Source: a virus
IMG/VR virus record: IMGVR_UViG_3300044467_000006
Span: 1 to 64,000 of that record
Strand: one strand, 5' to 3'
DNA: 64,000 bases
The position numbers and the translations under genes were made by a program. This document shows positions 14,276 to 22,959 of this stretch, piece by piece (positions within the stretch are counted from its first letter, which is position 1; every line of letters starts with the position of its first letter). The notes under the pieces were generated by a model. That model was given only the letters and a program-made list of their open reading frames with translations, made no database searches and was not told the origin of the DNA.

Positions 14276-15051
14276 TCTCCGTCGTGCTGGTGGACTTCAG
14301 CAACTACGTCTTTGCGTGCTGGTTCCCGGCGCTGTCAGCACAGAAGGCCGATCCCAAGTACGACCCCCACGAGGTTCTGAAGACGAACCTGATGGGGAAG
14401 CTCGGCACCATGCAGCGGACCATGAACGAGATCGGGATGATTGACCCCAAGATCCTCTTCGTGGAAGACCGGAAGTCGAAGCGCAAGTACGAGCTTTGGC
14501 CTTCCTACAAGGCCAACCGCCCTCCCCTTGAGCACGACCCTAGGCCCGAGGCCAAGGAGTTCCTCAAGTCTCAGGGATACACGCACTTCTCGCACTCGCC
14601 AGACAACGAGGCAGATGACGCGATTGCGTCGATGGTCCACAATGTGGGTGGAACATTCACTATTGTCATCGCTTCTTCCGACAAGGATCTTTGGCAGCTT
14701 ATTCGGCCCAACGTAGATGTCTGGTCAACGACCAAGGATTCATTCGTAACGCAGGAGATGATCTTCAAGGAGTTTGGGGTCCAGTCTCCCGTTAGCATCC
14801 CTATCGTCAAGGCCCTCTGGGGTGACAGTGGCGACAATGTTCCTAATTCCGTGCCGCGCATGCAGAAGCAGCTAGAGCCCATTGCGAATCTTTCCAATGG
14901 CGACATCAAAGAATTTTGGAAGTCCGTCAGCCATCTGAGGGGTACGTTAAGTCCTCGCTGTGTCGAGCTTCTCCAGAAGGGCGAGGCTCAAGTGAATCTC
15001 AACTGGCAGCTAGTCAAGCTTGACGAGCACTGCGAGATTGTGGCAGAGTGA
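14245..15051 (+). CDS. 5'-3' exonuclease / flap endonuclease (FEN family)
   Basis: This 268-residue protein has a metal ligand in VDFSNY, the arch motif YKANRP, EADDAIA (central acidic cluster), SSDKDLWQL, and the helix-3-turn-helix start GDSGDNVP. This matches phage FEN/RNase H-type exonucleases that remove RNA primers and 5' flaps. GGAGG precedes the ATG at 14245. With the DNA ligase at 34676 it could process Okazaki fragments. Confidence 0.88.
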   Translation: MGGEANRKPVVSVVLVDFSNYVFACWFPALSAQKADPKYDPHEVLKTNLMGKLGTMQRTMNEIGMIDPKILFVEDRKSKRKYELWPSYKANRPPLEHDPRPEAKEFLKSQGYTHFSHSPDNEADDAIASMVHNVGGTFTIVIASSDKDLWQLIRPNVDVWSTTKDSFVTQEMIFKEFGVQSPVSIPIVKALWGDSGDNVPNSVPRMQKQLEPIANLSNGDIKEFWKSVSHLRGTLSPRCVELLQKGEAQVNLNWQLVKLDEHCEIVAE

Positions 15052-15057
15052 GGAACC

Positions 15058-15717
15058 ATGGATAAGAAGCCAACATACACCATTCTTGTAGACCTTGACG
15101 CCATCGTGGCCGACCTGATGACCGACTGGCTCGCGCTCTACAATGCTGCTCGGCCCAATCGCAAGCCCGTGGTGCCCGAGGACGTTACCTCATGGAACAT
15201 CGGCAAGGCTATCGGGGACAAGTCCATCGACGGCTTCCTGAATGCTCCCGGGCTATACCCCAACCTCAAGCCCATGTCGGGTGCCATCGAGGCGCTCAAG
15301 CAGATCACGAGGATGAAGTGGAACACCACTGGCGGGCTGGTCTACGATGTTGTCTTCCTTACGTCAGCCATCTCTTCTCCGCACATTCTTGCGGACAAGT
15401 CCGCATGGCTACGCCAGCACTTCCCATTCATTGGTCCGAAGAACCACATGTACGGCTACAAGAAGGCGTTGGTGCGTGGAGACTTCTTCATCGACGATGC
15501 GCCCAAGAACCTTCAGGCGTGGAAGGCTGCGAATCCAGACGGCCTGACGGTGACCATCACGTACCCGTACAACAAGGATACAGAGGTAGACTTCCGGGCA
15601 GGAAGCTACACCGACATGGAAGGTACGTGGGGTAAGATTCGGGACTTCTTCGCGACTTACAGGCGTGTGGCCGAGGAGGAGATGGCTACGGAGAAAGAGG
15701 GGGCAACTCTTCAATGA
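15058..15717 (+). CDS. 5'(3')-deoxyribonucleotidase-like HAD phosphatase
   Basis: This encodes 219 residues. Motif I is VDLDAIVAD (nucleophile and acid Asp pair), motif II is LTSA, and the late motif FFIDDAPKN supplies the metal ligands. This fits the NT5C-type HAD nucleotidases that dephosphorylate dNMPs. Together with ThyX, a deaminase and a MazG-like protein it points to phage control of the nucleotide pool. Confidence 0.82.
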   Translation: MDKKPTYTILVDLDAIVADLMTDWLALYNAARPNRKPVVPEDVTSWNIGKAIGDKSIDGFLNAPGLYPNLKPMSGAIEALKQITRMKWNTTGGLVYDVVFLTSAISSPHILADKSAWLRQHFPFIGPKNHMYGYKKALVRGDFFIDDAPKNLQAWKAANPDGLTVTITYPYNKDTEVDFRAGSYTDMEGTWGKIRDFFATYRRVAEEEMATEKEGATLQ

Positions 15718-15917
15718 AAGCCGACGAGCTAAGGCAGCCCGGTAACGAGAGAAAGCTTCTAAGGATTATTAGGACTGTCGCCAAAGCCTCGTTCTTTGAC
15801 GATAGAACGGAAGACGAATTTCGATCGGCCCTGCGCGAAATCCTGATTCTAATGAAGGGCGTCGGCAACGAACCACTAGAAGAATACGAGTGGGATCATT
15901 TCCAACCTATTCAATAG
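15714..15917 (+). CDS. small acidic protein
   Basis: This encodes 67 residues, helical and acidic. It overlaps the previous gene (ATGA), and its end overlaps the convergent membrane-protein gene by 11 nt. No family recognised. Confidence 0.65.
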   Translation: MKADELRQPGNERKLLRIIRTVAKASFFDDRTEDEFRSALREILILMKGVGNEPLEEYEWDHFQPIQ

Positions 15918-16233
15918 CCTTGCCAGCAGTCTCAGCGGCCTTCTTGATGCTTGCTTCGGCGTTGGCTTGATTCTTCGTTACGTCCGCATTCACCTTACCG
16001 GCTGCAAACTTAGTTCCGACGTTCACTCCGAAGTACATGCCGATAAGAAACAGAACTAGTTGCCCGTAGGTATCATACAAGATTGCTCGGCCGGGCTTAA
16101 CATCTGCCCAAACCATGCCGCCAGTAATACACGCTAGGCCGACGAAGACCAAGAAGTATTTACGCCACCCCGAGTCGTGAGGGTCCATGACGTTATCGGG
16201 ATCGGTCTTAGGTTGAAGATTGAGAGGATCCAT
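15907..16233 (-). CDS. small membrane protein, holin-like
   Basis: This encodes 108 residues with two hydrophobic spans (about residues 27-43 and 57-74) and a charged Ala/Lys-rich C-terminal helix. Size and topology fit a holin, but no family match is claimed. It is coupled to the next upstream gene on this strand, forming a two-gene leftward island inside rightward early genes. Confidence 0.6.
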   Translation of the reverse strand: MDPLNLQPKTDPDNVMDPHDSGWRKYFLVFVGLACITGGMVWADVKPGRAILYDTYGQLVLFLIGMYFGVNVGTKFAAGKVNADVTKNQANAEASIKKAAETAGKAIE

Positions 16234-16757
16234 TACTTCCTCGTCTTTCTCCTCTTACGAGCAGGAGCCGAAGCCACGATGAATGCCTGAGTCTCTAGGT
16301 GACGAAGCCGACCGTCGTGGCTTTCGATGCGAGCCTGCATCAGCGTGAGGAGAGCGTCTACGTTAGTAAGCTTCTTGAGGATTTGGTCGGTGGTGTCTCG
16401 GACTTCGCGATCTTGTGCGTCACGCGAAGATTGGAATTCATCCTTGATTTGATTTAGCGCCCGTGTGACTTTTGCTTCTTCAACTACCTCGTGTGCTTCA
16501 AGCCGGGTGGCGAGCACTTCATGCATGATTTCTGGAATCTGGGCGCGAAGGATGATGGGTAGTTTAGTATAGAGCTTCTCGTTGAGTTTTTCTGGAACTC
16601 TCTCGTCTACTACTTCTTGAATCCACAGCTTGAATGCAGCCATGGCGTCCCACGCTTTCTTGCCAAGGAAGCCAAGACCTCCGAGCAAGACGCTAGCGAT
16701 TATGATGAAGACGGGAAGATGGGATGACACTTCGGGGTTCAGTAATTCGCTAGCCAT
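16233..16757 (-). CDS. membrane-anchored coiled-coil protein
   Basis: This encodes 174 residues: an N-terminal hydrophobic segment (about residues 14-33), long coiled-coil helices, and a basic tail (RKRRKTRK). It resembles small phage membrane proteins with a periplasmic or cytosolic stalk. Its stop overlaps the ATG of the holin-like gene. Role in lysis or membrane anchoring is possible but unproven. Confidence 0.6.
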   Translation of the reverse strand: MASELLNPEVSSHLPVFIIIASVLLGGLGFLGKKAWDAMAAFKLWIQEVVDERVPEKLNEKLYTKLPIILRAQIPEIMHEVLATRLEAHEVVEEAKVTRALNQIKDEFQSSRDAQDREVRDTTDQILKKLTNVDALLTLMQARIESHDGRLRHLETQAFIVASAPARKRRKTRK

Positions 16758-16800
16758 AGGACTCCATTTAGCATCGGGCCGTTACAAGGGATTCTGTATA

Positions 16801-16810
16801 TAAGATTAGG
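16801..16810 (-). promoter_or_regulatory. late-motif variant upstream of 16757
   Basis: Read leftward the sequence is CCTAATCTTA, sharing the AATCTTA core with CAATCTTAGG elsewhere, 43 nt upstream of the start at 16757. It sits in the 84-nt divergent gap to 16842. Confidence 0.4.
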
Positions 16811-16841
16811 TTTCTGTGCTATCTAGAAGTGTGAGGCAGGA

Positions 16842-17084
16842 ATGACTGGAGCAGAAAAAGTCTACAGTTACCTACTGGAAAATGGTCCGAAGACGGATGA
16901 CCAGATCGCAGAAGATTTGCACATGAGCCCAAGCTCGGTCAGAACAAGGAGATACGAGCTAGAGCAGGACGGGCTAGTTATACCTGTAGGTAAAGCTCTC
17001 ACAAAGTACGGTCGCCAGACTTACATCTGGGTGGCTAAATCCTATGACAAGCCTAACAAGAGTAGAAAACGCTGTCCCGCCTAG
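16842..17084 (+). CDS. winged helix-turn-helix DNA-binding protein
   Basis: This encodes 80 residues with a clear winged-helix pattern: KVYSYLLENG, then TDDQIAEDL and the recognition helix SPSSVRTRRYEL, followed by a wing (GRQTYIW). Probably a transcriptional regulator. It is first in its operon and divergent from the membrane pair, so it may control that intergenic region. Confidence 0.78.
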   Translation: MTGAEKVYSYLLENGPKTDDQIAEDLHMSPSSVRTRRYELEQDGLVIPVGKALTKYGRQTYIWVAKSYDKPNKSRKRCPA

Positions 17085-17286
17085 GCGCTTCCGTGTCATG
17101 CGTTCGATGGACGTGTCTGGAGTGTCCGGCATTGGTCACGTAGCCGACGGCATTACCTTCTACGACGGGACAACGGTTGTTTACTGGCGGACTGTCGTAG
17201 CGTCGTTGGTGATCTTCAAGGATCTCGAATCCATGATCAAAATCCATGGACACGGTGGCACAACTAGCATAGAATGGGTGGACTGA
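17044..17286 (+). CDS. small conserved-type hypothetical protein
   Basis: This encodes 80 residues containing DVSGVSG, then VADGITFYDGTTVVYW, a pattern I associate with a family of small beta-rich proteins in phages and actinobacteria. The start at 17044 overlaps the winged-helix gene by 41 nt; ATG 17098 is an alternative. Confidence 0.65.
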   Translation: MTSLTRVENAVPPRRFRVMRSMDVSGVSGIGHVADGITFYDGTTVVYWRTVVASLVIFKDLESMIKIHGHGGTTSIEWVD

Positions 17287-17765
17287 TGGAGCCAGAGCAA
17301 ATCGACGTTTCGATAGAACACCTAAAGAGAGCTACTGAAGATTACATTTTCAGGGAAAACAGAAGGATGATACTGAGAGCGTTCAACATGACCAACGAAC
17401 TTGAGAAGGCAGCCATCCCAGAACCGAAGCCTGAAACAAATACACATCCTTGCTCCGCAGACATGGCGGCCGGTTTCATTATCGAGAACTGGGGTTCGGC
17501 CGGGCACAGCCTAGTTCGCGATATTATGGCTCGCAAGGAGTTCGGGCTCAAGAAGTACGGCACTCCCCTTCAGCCCTTCAACGGAAGAAACACGTTGAAT
17601 GACCTTTACCAAGAGCTTGTCGATGGACTTAAGTACGCCACGTCGGCAATTTACGAGGCAAAGGAACTTGGGCTGTCTTCCCAAGCTCCGATCGACATCC
17701 GCAACAACCTGATTCGGGCTGCGATCATGGTGCGGAGCATGCTGGATAAGCAGAAGGCAAACTAG
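17286..17765 (+). CDS. MazG-like / dNTP pyrophosphohydrolase-like protein
   Basis: This encodes 159 residues. The C-terminal part has the signature KKYGTPLQPFNGRN, then DLYQELVDGLKYA, typical of phage MazG-superfamily proteins whose helical bundle hydrolyses (d)NTPs to monophosphates. The first 65 residues are a separate helical region. It sits directly before a deaminase gene, consistent with nucleotide metabolism. It starts in a TGATG junction. Confidence 0.62.
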   Translation: MEPEQIDVSIEHLKRATEDYIFRENRRMILRAFNMTNELEKAAIPEPKPETNTHPCSADMAAGFIIENWGSAGHSLVRDIMARKEFGLKKYGTPLQPFNGRNTLNDLYQELVDGLKYATSAIYEAKELGLSSQAPIDIRNNLIRAAIMVRSMLDKQKAN

Positions 17766-17768
17766 CAG

Positions 17769-18095
17769 ATGAACGAGATTACCCCCAAGATGAGGAAGCT
17801 GTTTGGCCGGTCCAACCATCCGTGCCATAAGCATGCCGCCATGGTTTTCCGGGGTGGGAATCTCGTATCTAGCGGCTCCAATCACGAGACAGTCCATGCC
17901 GAGGTACAGGCCCTCAAGAAGCTTTGGCCGGACCACCGAGCCGGGACGACCGTGGTTTCCATCCGCATGACTCGGGGTGGCGTTCTGGGCATGGCCAAGC
18001 CCTGCGCTGCCTGCGAGAAGTTCATGCGAGAAGCTGGTGTCAAGAAGGTCATATACAGCAATGCGCTTGGCCAGATGGAGAAGATGAGGCTATGA
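17769..18095 (+). CDS. cytidine/deoxycytidylate deaminase-like protein
   Basis: This encodes 108 residues of the zinc deaminase fold: HAEVQ supplies the zinc His and catalytic Glu, and KPCAACE supplies the two zinc cysteines. It is shorter than phage dCMP deaminases. Substrate may be free cytidine, dCMP or a modified base. It is flanked by a MazG-like gene, and ThyX elsewhere would use the resulting dUMP. Confidence 0.78.
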   Translation: MNEITPKMRKLFGRSNHPCHKHAAMVFRGGNLVSSGSNHETVHAEVQALKKLWPDHRAGTTVVSIRMTRGGVLGMAKPCAACEKFMREAGVKKVIYSNALGQMEKMRL

Positions 18096-18421
18096 ACCGA
18101 CTAAGGTTCCCGTTGGATGATGTTCATCTGGCTAGTGCCATCAAGAAAATAGAGAGGTCGCTGGAGGAGTTTAAGGGACTGCCGCTAGACGCCAAGACCA
18201 AGGCAGTCATTAAGGTCGAGGCCCTACACATTCTCCGTGAAACAGAATGGCTTGCCGATCCGTGCTGGAAGGGCGAGATCGACATCGATCTTGTAGAAGC
18301 TCCCGATTACGTACTGCACGTACTCTTTCAGCCCAAGACCGATCAAGCCACAGAGGTTCTGAAGGACGCCTTTAAGATCGCCTACTACGAGGAGGCTAAC
18401 CATGAGCATGTCCGTAGCTGA
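18092..18421 (+). CDS. hypothetical protein
   Basis: This encodes 109 residues, helical N-terminal half and a mixed acidic C-terminal half. Translationally coupled to the deaminase (ATGA). No family recognised. Confidence 0.68.
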   Translation: MNRLRFPLDDVHLASAIKKIERSLEEFKGLPLDAKTKAVIKVEALHILRETEWLADPCWKGEIDIDLVEAPDYVLHVLFQPKTDQATEVLKDAFKIAYYEEANHEHVRS

Positions 18422-18692
18422 AATGAAAGCTCACCGAGAAGACAAGGGCCTCAAGTACCGCATCTTCCATTGCGAGGAAGCCTATCAAGCAAAGCTCCCG
18501 GGCTTTGAAAAGCCGCCAGAGCAAGGCGACTGGGGTTACCACGACAGCTATCGGGTTCTCTTCATGTGCGAGAACGGGGAGCCCGTCGAGGAAGTATTCC
18601 GTGACCGCATGGAACCAGAAGACGCCATCCTGTGCCGTGATCTGAAGCCACTGGTCGATCTATTAAATGAGGAGGCTGGCTGTGCATCTTAA
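18402..18692 (+). CDS. hypothetical protein
   Basis: This encodes 96 residues with a beta-rich middle and acidic helical C-terminus. It overlaps genes on both sides. No recognised motif. Confidence 0.66.
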   Translation: MSMSVAEMKAHREDKGLKYRIFHCEEAYQAKLPGFEKPPEQGDWGYHDSYRVLFMCENGEPVEEVFRDRMEPEDAILCRDLKPLVDLLNEEAGCAS

Positions 18693-18885
18693 GTTCATCT
18701 TCCCAGACGGCGATGAAACTACTGCATATGACGTAGGAGGGGTGCCGAGTGTTGGGCATCGGGTAGAAATCATCAGAGACAGTAAAACTGGGCCTCACAC
18801 AGAGCGCTGTAGAGTGAAGGACGTGGTGTGGTTCCTAGACATCGAAGGATATCTCGGTCGCAGCGTTGAGGTTTACCTAGAATGA
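18682..18885 (+). CDS. small beta-rich protein
   Basis: This encodes 67 residues from a GTG preceded by GAGGAGG inside the previous gene. The pattern is mainly strands, resembling small SH3- or Tudor-like folds in size only. ATGA overlap with the next gene. Confidence 0.6.
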   Translation: MHLKFIFPDGDETTAYDVGGVPSVGHRVEIIRDSKTGPHTERCRVKDVVWFLDIEGYLGRSVEVYLE

Positions 18886-19031
18886 ACTGGCGATGCTGGA
18901 TTGGATGGCACGATTGGACCGGCTGGGTAGCTCGCGGTCTTTCGAGCCCTCAGTGGACCGTCTACGTCACTTGTTGTAAGCGCTGTAACGTACTGCGCTA
19001 TAAAGAAAAGCCGACTTGGCCGCACCAATGA
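18882..19031 (+). CDS. small Trp/Cys-rich protein
   Basis: This encodes 49 residues, rich in Trp, with a CCKRC cluster that may bind zinc. It starts in an ATGA overlap. Too short for family assignment. Confidence 0.55.
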   Translation: MNWRCWIGWHDWTGWVARGLSSPQWTVYVTCCKRCNVLRYKEKPTWPHQ

Positions 19032-19038
19032 GGACAAC

Positions 19039-19161
19039 ATGAACTACGATTTCCTTTGCTGGTTTGGGATTCATAAGTGGACAGTCAAAACTAACCGCAG
19101 ATACAAGCACCGCGTCTGCGTTCGCTGTGGACACCAGCACTACATCATCGATCCGCAATAA
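19039..19161 (+). CDS. very small zinc-ribbon-like peptide
   Basis: This encodes 40 residues with CVRCGH and further His/Cys, a half zinc ribbon. GAGGACA precedes the ATG. Similar in composition to the preceding gene (both have CxxC and aromatics). Last rightward gene before the terminator. Confidence 0.5.
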   Translation: MNYDFLCWFGIHKWTVKTNRRYKHRVCVRCGHQHYIIDPQ

Positions 19162-19196
19162 AAACGCACACCGGAGGAGCAGGACTCCGGTGTGCG
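19157..19196 (-). terminator. rho-independent terminator of the late leftward operon
   Basis: A perfect 12-bp stem (19165-19176 with 19185-19196) around an 8-nt loop is followed, on the leftward strand, by TTTTTATT. It lies 26 nt past the tail tube stop and between convergent gene blocks. Confidence 0.88.
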
Positions 19197-19221
19197 CGGC
19201 CACAGGGAACTCACTGTGGGT

Positions 19222-19683
19222 TTACGGTAGGTTTGAAGCACCGACAGCTTCGGTGTTGTTGCCCGATTCGTCGCTAAGGCGTAGGCCGACAAAGTTGTAG
19301 CTGAGTTCTTCCAGAGACTTCGGGGCAACACTCGTGTTGAAACCAGCGTGACGGACGCCAGTGACAGTCATAACGACCTTGTCGGTTTGGCGGTCGTAGA
19401 GAGCGAAGGTCATGTCCTCGGCCGTCAAGAGGTCTTGGAGCTTGGGCATGTTGCCGCCGTCCTCGGTGAACGGTCCGTGGTCGATGACTCTCCACCCGCT
19501 GGCGGTGATGCCGATGGGCTCTGCTGCTGTGTAAGTTAGCTCCGCAGGAGAGAAACGACCGAGGACGAACGCGGGTTGCACGTCATACGCAAGACCGTAG
19601 CTGACGTTAGTAAAAACGCCAACAACCTTCTTGCCCAAAATGACTTGGCATCGTGCTCCGTGCATGATTTTACTTTGAGCCAA
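19222..19683 (-). CDS. putative tail tube protein
   Basis: This encodes 153 residues, beta-rich, with the tube-like opening MAQSKIMHGARCQVILGKK and a VFTNVSYG strand. Size and position just downstream of the sheath gene match the myovirus sheath-tube order. It is the last gene before a strong terminator. A small homing endonuclease separates it from the sheath. Assigned by fold pattern and context. Confidence 0.65.
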   Translation of the reverse strand: MAQSKIMHGARCQVILGKKVVGVFTNVSYGLAYDVQPAFVLGRFSPAELTYTAAEPIGITASGWRVIDHGPFTEDGGNMPKLQDLLTAEDMTFALYDRQTDKVVMTVTGVRHAGFNTSVAPKSLEELSYNFVGLRLSDESGNNTEAVGASNLP

Positions 19684-19687
19684 CTGA

Positions 19688-19903
19688 TTATCCTACTTTC
19701 TTTAATCTGTATCTTGCTTGTCTTGTGGCGGCTTTAGCCCTTTGATCTACAGAACAATAATACGTCGGGTTATTTTTATGGCCCGGCTTTGCTAGAGAAG
19801 ACTTGGTGAGATGTTGGCGCACACGCACTTCAAGGTTCTTGGCGGTCTGACCCACATAACGGATCTCCTTAGAAAAGGGGTCTTGAAGTGCGTATACAAC
19901 CAT
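19688..19903 (-). CDS. small GIY-YIG homing endonuclease
   Basis: This encodes 71 residues with the GIY-YIG start VVYALQDP, then IRYVGQT, then a catalytic arginine context RVRQH and a basic tail. It is short for the family, containing little beyond the nuclease core, so it may be minimal or truncated. It is inserted between the tube and sheath genes with 3-4 nt on either side. Confidence 0.75.
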   Translation of the reverse strand: MVVYALQDPFSKEIRYVGQTAKNLEVRVRQHLTKSSLAKPGHKNNPTYYCSVDQRAKAATRQARYRLKKVG

Positions 19904-19906
19904 TGC

Positions 19907-22447
19907 TTAAGCCGCCTGAGTAATTTCTGTGACAAAAAAGGAAATTGGAATAAAGTAGATTGCTCCAGCGATCTTGACTTCGACACTAACTTTCATTACC
20001 GAACCAGAGATAACGATACGAGCATTCTTGTAGCCTAGCGGAGCATCGGACGACGCAGCGATTAGCTTGAGCCGGAAGAAGTCCGCCATGATGGCATCAA
20101 GGTAACTGAGTGCCACTGCGGCAGATACGTCCGCAACGCTCTTGCCAACGAACGCGCGCTCCATGCGCTGAGCAGTCGTGAGGGCAACGATGTCGCCCGC
20201 GTAGACCATCTGGATGGAGTTGTAGAAATTCTTGCTATCCTTGCCGTAGGTCGTCTGGTCAGAAACCCAAACGAACCCACCCTCTTCGGCCTTGCGAATC
20301 GGGTTAAGGCCCGCCTTAAGAGCGTTCTCGATGTCCGAGTCGCGATTGTAAGTCCAGTCGCCAGCAGCCTGAACAACGCCAGTGACGTTGACTTGCTTGC
20401 GGACAAGAGCCTTGTAGAAGGCCCCAGCCTGACCGGCAGCGCAAAGGACTGCGTTAATCCACGGCTGGTACTGAACGATAGAGCCGCTGATTGCGCTCTT
20501 GCCATCTTGGAACTCCATCGCGCAACGGTGCGAAGCGAGGTTGGCTGCCGCTTCTGCGTCGTTTGCATAGGTGTCGCGCTTTGACAAGAAGGCTTGGCGG
20601 TTGCGCTTAACCTTCATACCGCTCATCTTGTGGACGTGAGTTTTAAGCTGAGCGTTGATCGCTTCGATCTCGTAAGTCGAGGAAGCATCGGTGAGAGCAT
20701 CGGCAATGTCTGCCGTCGCGTCACGAGAGAAGAGCGGAATGGCGAAGTTCGCTCGGACCTGTTCGATAGCATCGACCGCAGCCGTGAAGTTGGCTGCCGT
20801 AGTTCCACCCTTGGATCCGCCAGTGAGGTAGGTTGCTGCCACGACACCCTTCGGCAAAGCACCTTCAGGAGCAGCGCTAAGCTTGACGAGATACGAGCCC
20901 GTTAGCGCTTCGCTGAATCTGAAAGCGTCGATCTTGATAGGGCAAGTCTTTGCGCCCCAAACACTATTAGCAGAGTAGCTGGTGTTGAGGAGCCCCCACA
21001 CCGTCGCGTCGAGCGCAGTAGAAGGCAGATTACCAAGGACAGCCGTGCCGGGAGCCGCGATGAAGCCAGCAATGCTTGCGAGATAGCCCGCAACGTCAGC
21101 GATGGTCGGGTATTGGTCAAAGCCAAGGGTTAGAACCGTAGAAGGATCGATGGAAGCCGCCTTGTACGATACCGTAATGGAATCGCTATTGATTGAAAGG
21201 GTGCATGAGTAGCCGTCGTAACCGACACGCAGGCCAATCTCGCCTCCGACTACGAACTCTTCAGCAATACCATCGTTCTTGCGTTCCGTCTTGACGCTGA
21301 TCTTGCGCTCGGTAGCGGAAGTGACAACCACAGGGGCTCCAGTAACCGATAGCCAAGTGACGTTGGAGTTGACTCCGAGGGTACGAAGCATCTTGCGAGC
21401 ATCGGTGTCTCCAGCGAGAGGCGACAGGGTGGCGAACTCGAAAGTCTTGCCCTTGCCCGGAGTGACGGTGCCGTCCCAAGTGAACGAAGTGTATCCGTAC
21501 ACAATGGCATCTGTGGCAGGCGGATTGGCAACCGCAACCGCAGGCGTAATTGCGATAGGAGCCACAACCGCTCCAGCAACGTGGCCAGTTGTGGTAGAAA
21601 GGTCTGCAAGCTTAGTAGCAGTAAGATTTACACCAGAGATAGCTGTGACGAGCCACCAGCCGGTGTTCTGCTTGGCTGCGCCCTCGAATTGAGAGTTGTT
21701 GGGAATGAGGAGGGTGTCTCCTGCTGATACGCTGGCCCAGTTGATGCTTAGGGTGAACGTACCAATGTTACCGTTGACGGCAATGGCCAGTGTAGGAGAA
21801 GTAATGCCGATTGCGTTGCGGTCGCCGCCAGATGCCGAAGCAAGGTCCGTTCCGCCACCGACAATGGCCGAAGCAAAAGCGACAGGAGTGCTGTCTGCGG
21901 GAATGGTCACATCAACAGCAATGTTACCGTCAACGACAACAGAGAAGTCAATCGCTGCGGGCTGGCCGATGTAGCTGAAGCGGTCAGTCCAAGGCAGGAC
22001 TTCCGCTACGTCATCGGTGATCGTGTAGAAGATCAGGTTGCCTAGCGACCCCGAAGACTTGGCAACAAGTGAAGTGTAAGCGCTGAAGTTGTCTTCGTGA
22101 GTCAAAACGGAGGCCGACGCCGCGCCAGTGTTAGTCTTCACGATGATTGCTCGCGAGAAAGTGTTGGTGATGTCGGGGTCTACTGCTGCGCCAGCCGCTG
22201 CGCGGAAAGCGTCAACGATTGGGCCAGACTTGTACTTAGAGACAACACTGGAGATGTCGTCCGAGGCGAACTGGTTGTCCTCAAGCTCGGTTTCCTCAGA
22301 GAAAGAGGGGCCACTCTCGGCCTCGCCCATCAGAACGATAACGCCCGTAGTAGCAAGGCCACCATTGTTTGGAGCGACGGTGATTGATGGATAGCTGCCG
22401 GGGATGATCAATGAGCCCCCGATAGGATCGACATATTCCTGAGCCAT
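19907..22447 (-). CDS. contractile tail sheath protein
   Basis: This 846-residue protein has a typical sheath N-terminus (GSLIIPGSYPS, then GVIVLMGEAESGP) and C-terminus (AQRMERAFVGK, then a MADFFRL helix and the final beta hairpin VEVKIAG). It polymerises around the tail tube and contracts on infection. It is longer than T4 gp18, with extra Ala/Val/Thr-rich beta domains around residues 150-400, probably exposed. A late motif lies 20 nt upstream inside the preceding endonuclease gene. Confidence 0.88.
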   Translation of the reverse strand: MAQEYVDPIGGSLIIPGSYPSITVAPNNGGLATTGVIVLMGEAESGPSFSEETELEDNQFASDDISSVVSKYKSGPIVDAFRAAAGAAVDPDITNTFSRAIIVKTNTGAASASVLTHEDNFSAYTSLVAKSSGSLGNLIFYTITDDVAEVLPWTDRFSYIGQPAAIDFSVVVDGNIAVDVTIPADSTPVAFASAIVGGGTDLASASGGDRNAIGITSPTLAIAVNGNIGTFTLSINWASVSAGDTLLIPNNSQFEGAAKQNTGWWLVTAISGVNLTATKLADLSTTTGHVAGAVVAPIAITPAVAVANPPATDAIVYGYTSFTWDGTVTPGKGKTFEFATLSPLAGDTDARKMLRTLGVNSNVTWLSVTGAPVVVTSATERKISVKTERKNDGIAEEFVVGGEIGLRVGYDGYSCTLSINSDSITVSYKAASIDPSTVLTLGFDQYPTIADVAGYLASIAGFIAAPGTAVLGNLPSTALDATVWGLLNTSYSANSVWGAKTCPIKIDAFRFSEALTGSYLVKLSAAPEGALPKGVVAATYLTGGSKGGTTAANFTAAVDAIEQVRANFAIPLFSRDATADIADALTDASSTYEIEAINAQLKTHVHKMSGMKVKRNRQAFLSKRDTYANDAEAAANLASHRCAMEFQDGKSAISGSIVQYQPWINAVLCAAGQAGAFYKALVRKQVNVTGVVQAAGDWTYNRDSDIENALKAGLNPIRKAEEGGFVWVSDQTTYGKDSKNFYNSIQMVYAGDIVALTTAQRMERAFVGKSVADVSAAVALSYLDAIMADFFRLKLIAASSDAPLGYKNARIVISGSVMKVSVEVKIAGAIYFIPISFFVTEITQAA

Positions 22448-22449
22448 AA

Positions 22450-22920
22450 TTATTGTACTCCCTGACTGTGAAGATTGTGCTTCTCCACATAGCTTGCTGC
22501 CGCACGAAGGCGGATTGGGTCGTCCCTAAATCTTCCAAGTCCTTGATTGCAAGAATCACATAGCAAGCCGCGAACCAAGCCGCTTTCGTGATCGTGATCG
22601 ACCTTCCAAGTGCCGCGACCAGAAGGAGTAGCAGAGCGACAAATCGCGCAGGCTCCCTCCTGCTCTGCAACTCTCTTTTCAAATTCACCGGGAACCAGTC
22701 CGTAAGTCCTGACTCGTTTACGATCCTTGTATCTCTCTGCGTTCTCTTGGTAATTAATACGCTTAAGTTCTTTCGCGCGGTCCTTGTGCGTCGCAACCCA
22801 CTCTTTGTGATATGCATTGCTGCACTTAATGCAATACGAGCGCTTGCCGTCCTTAGTTCCTCCAGCTTTGTGGAAGTTCTCCAGCGGAAGTGCTAACTTG
22901 CATTTCGAGCACGTTTTCAT
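22450..22920 (-). CDS. recombination endonuclease VII-like HNH nuclease
   Basis: This encodes 156 residues. An N-terminal zinc pair (CSKC, then CIKC) is followed by the endonuclease VII core: CAIC, VDHDH, GLVRGLLC, CNQGLGRF. In free-standing form within a late operon this is more likely a homing nuclease than a T4 gp49 resolvase. The start is set at ATG 22920. It carries its own late-motif variant upstream. Confidence 0.85.
   Translation of the reverse strand: MKTCSKCKLALPLENFHKAGGTKDGKRSYCIKCSNAYHKEWVATHKDRAKELKRINYQENAERYKDRKRVRTYGLVPGEFEKRVAEQEGACAICRSATPSGRGTWKVDHDHESGLVRGLLCDSCNQGLGRFRDDPIRLRAAASYVEKHNLHSQGVQ
22468..22477 (-). promoter_or_regulatory. late-motif variant upstream of the sheath gene
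   Basis: CAATCTTCAC read leftward, 20 nt before the sheath ATG, within the last codons of the endonuclease VII-like gene. It may be the original sheath promoter left in place when the endonuclease inserted. Confidence 0.45.
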
Positions 22921-22927
22921 AGACGCT

Positions 22928-22937
22928 TTCAAGATTA
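22928..22937 (-). promoter_or_regulatory. late-motif variant upstream of the endonuclease VII-like gene
   Basis: TAATCTTGAA read leftward, about 7 nt before the ATG at 22920. It shares the AATCTT core of the late element. Confidence 0.35.
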
Positions 22938-22959
22938 AGTCTTGTTCTACAGGGGATAT

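Noticed and set aside
19039-19196. CRISPR-like palindrome at 19165-19196
   Set aside because: A single perfect hairpin with an adjacent T-run is a terminator. There are no repeats or spacers in the window.
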